Below are positions 62,968 to 64,000 of a stretch of 64,000 nt of DNA, in pieces. The position numbers and the translations under genes are program-made. The notes under the pieces are model-generated. The model saw only the letters and a program-made list of their open reading frames with translations, ran no database searches and was not told the origin of the DNA. Position 1 is the stretch's first letter; each line of letters starts with the position of its first letter. The DNA is taken from the NCBI GenBank assembly GCA_016124755.1, contig WGNA01000002.1:124001-188000 (forward strand), written 5' to 3'. The DNA comes from Bacteroidota bacterium (GTDB taxonomy: Bacteria; Bacteroidota; Bacteroidia; NS11-12g; UBA9320).

Positions 62968-64000
<1,033 letters not shown>

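Overview
The window is chromosomal DNA of a member of the Bacteroidota, most likely Flavobacteriales or a close relative. The evidence is gene content: three secreted proteins end in type IX secretion (T9SS) C-terminal sorting domains, lipoproteins and beta-barrel families typical of the phylum are common (DUF5777, DUF6029-like, DUF5723-like, DUF4197), and there is a LytTR regulator, an ECF sigma factor with a membrane partner, and a fused E1 alpha/beta dehydrogenase. I saw no rRNA, tRNA, CRISPR array, integrase or transposase. The first gene (a propeller sensor) and the last (NAD-dependent DNA ligase) are cut by the window edges.

Layout. 1-3.4 kb: truncated propeller protein, SPFH lipoprotein, small lipoprotein. 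3.4-8.6 kb: a five-gene aromatic amino acid operon (hmgA, hppD, 3-hydroxyanthranilate dioxygenase, kynurenine monooxygenase, tryptophan dioxygenase). 8.7-17.3 kb: a secreted C39-like cysteine peptidase with a T9SS tail, an exported 1432-residue propeller-caspase protein with an EF-hand, and a GT-C type glycosyltransferase. 17.5-26.3 kb: DUF4197 lipoprotein, small unknown proteins, sterol desaturase family protein, membrane protein, fused E1 dehydrogenase, a 120-bp tandem repeat array, and Tex. 26.7-36.6 kb: TPR-adenylate cyclase, Bax-inhibitor-1 family protein, a six-PKD T9SS protein, and an ECF sigma / membrane anti-sigma-like / T9SS propeller operon. 36.7-45 kb: DinB-like protein, lipoproteins, a DUF5723-TSP3-SPOR envelope protein, SRPBCC-GyrI fusion, DUF2461 protein and a LytTR regulator. 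45-53.7 kb: M16 peptidase, L-2-hydroxyglutarate oxidase, DUF6029-like barrel, and a set of three heme lipoproteins plus a DUF5777 barrel. 53.7-62.7 kb: a seven-gene lipid operon. 63-64 kb: ligA.

The most striking system is the lipid operon at 53741-62727. It encodes class I HMG-CoA reductase, a UbiA prenyltransferase, a phosphohistidine (PEP-synthase/rifampicin-phosphotransferase-like) enzyme, a BtaA-like 3-amino-3-carboxypropyl transferase, a phytol/dolichol-kinase-like membrane enzyme, a GNAT-like acyltransferase and an AMP-forming ligase. Every one of the six junctions overlaps by 4 or 8 bases, so the genes are very probably translated as a unit. Together they suggest an isoprenoid-containing lipid with a SAM-derived homoserine-type head group, possibly N-acylated. 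I do not recognise a described pathway with this composition.

Intergenic DNA is rich in structured repeats. They include a 120-bp tandem array near 23.6-24.1 kb, a dispersed element shared between 26.4-26.7 and 37.9-38.1 kb, a 68-bp perfect palindrome at 38.1 kb, three REP-like hairpins at 38.2-38.4 kb, a roughly 380-bp MITE-like element at 31.9-32.3 kb with an internally deleted inverted copy at 38.4 kb, and a pair of 16-bp palindromes bounding a block at 29.5-29.7 kb.
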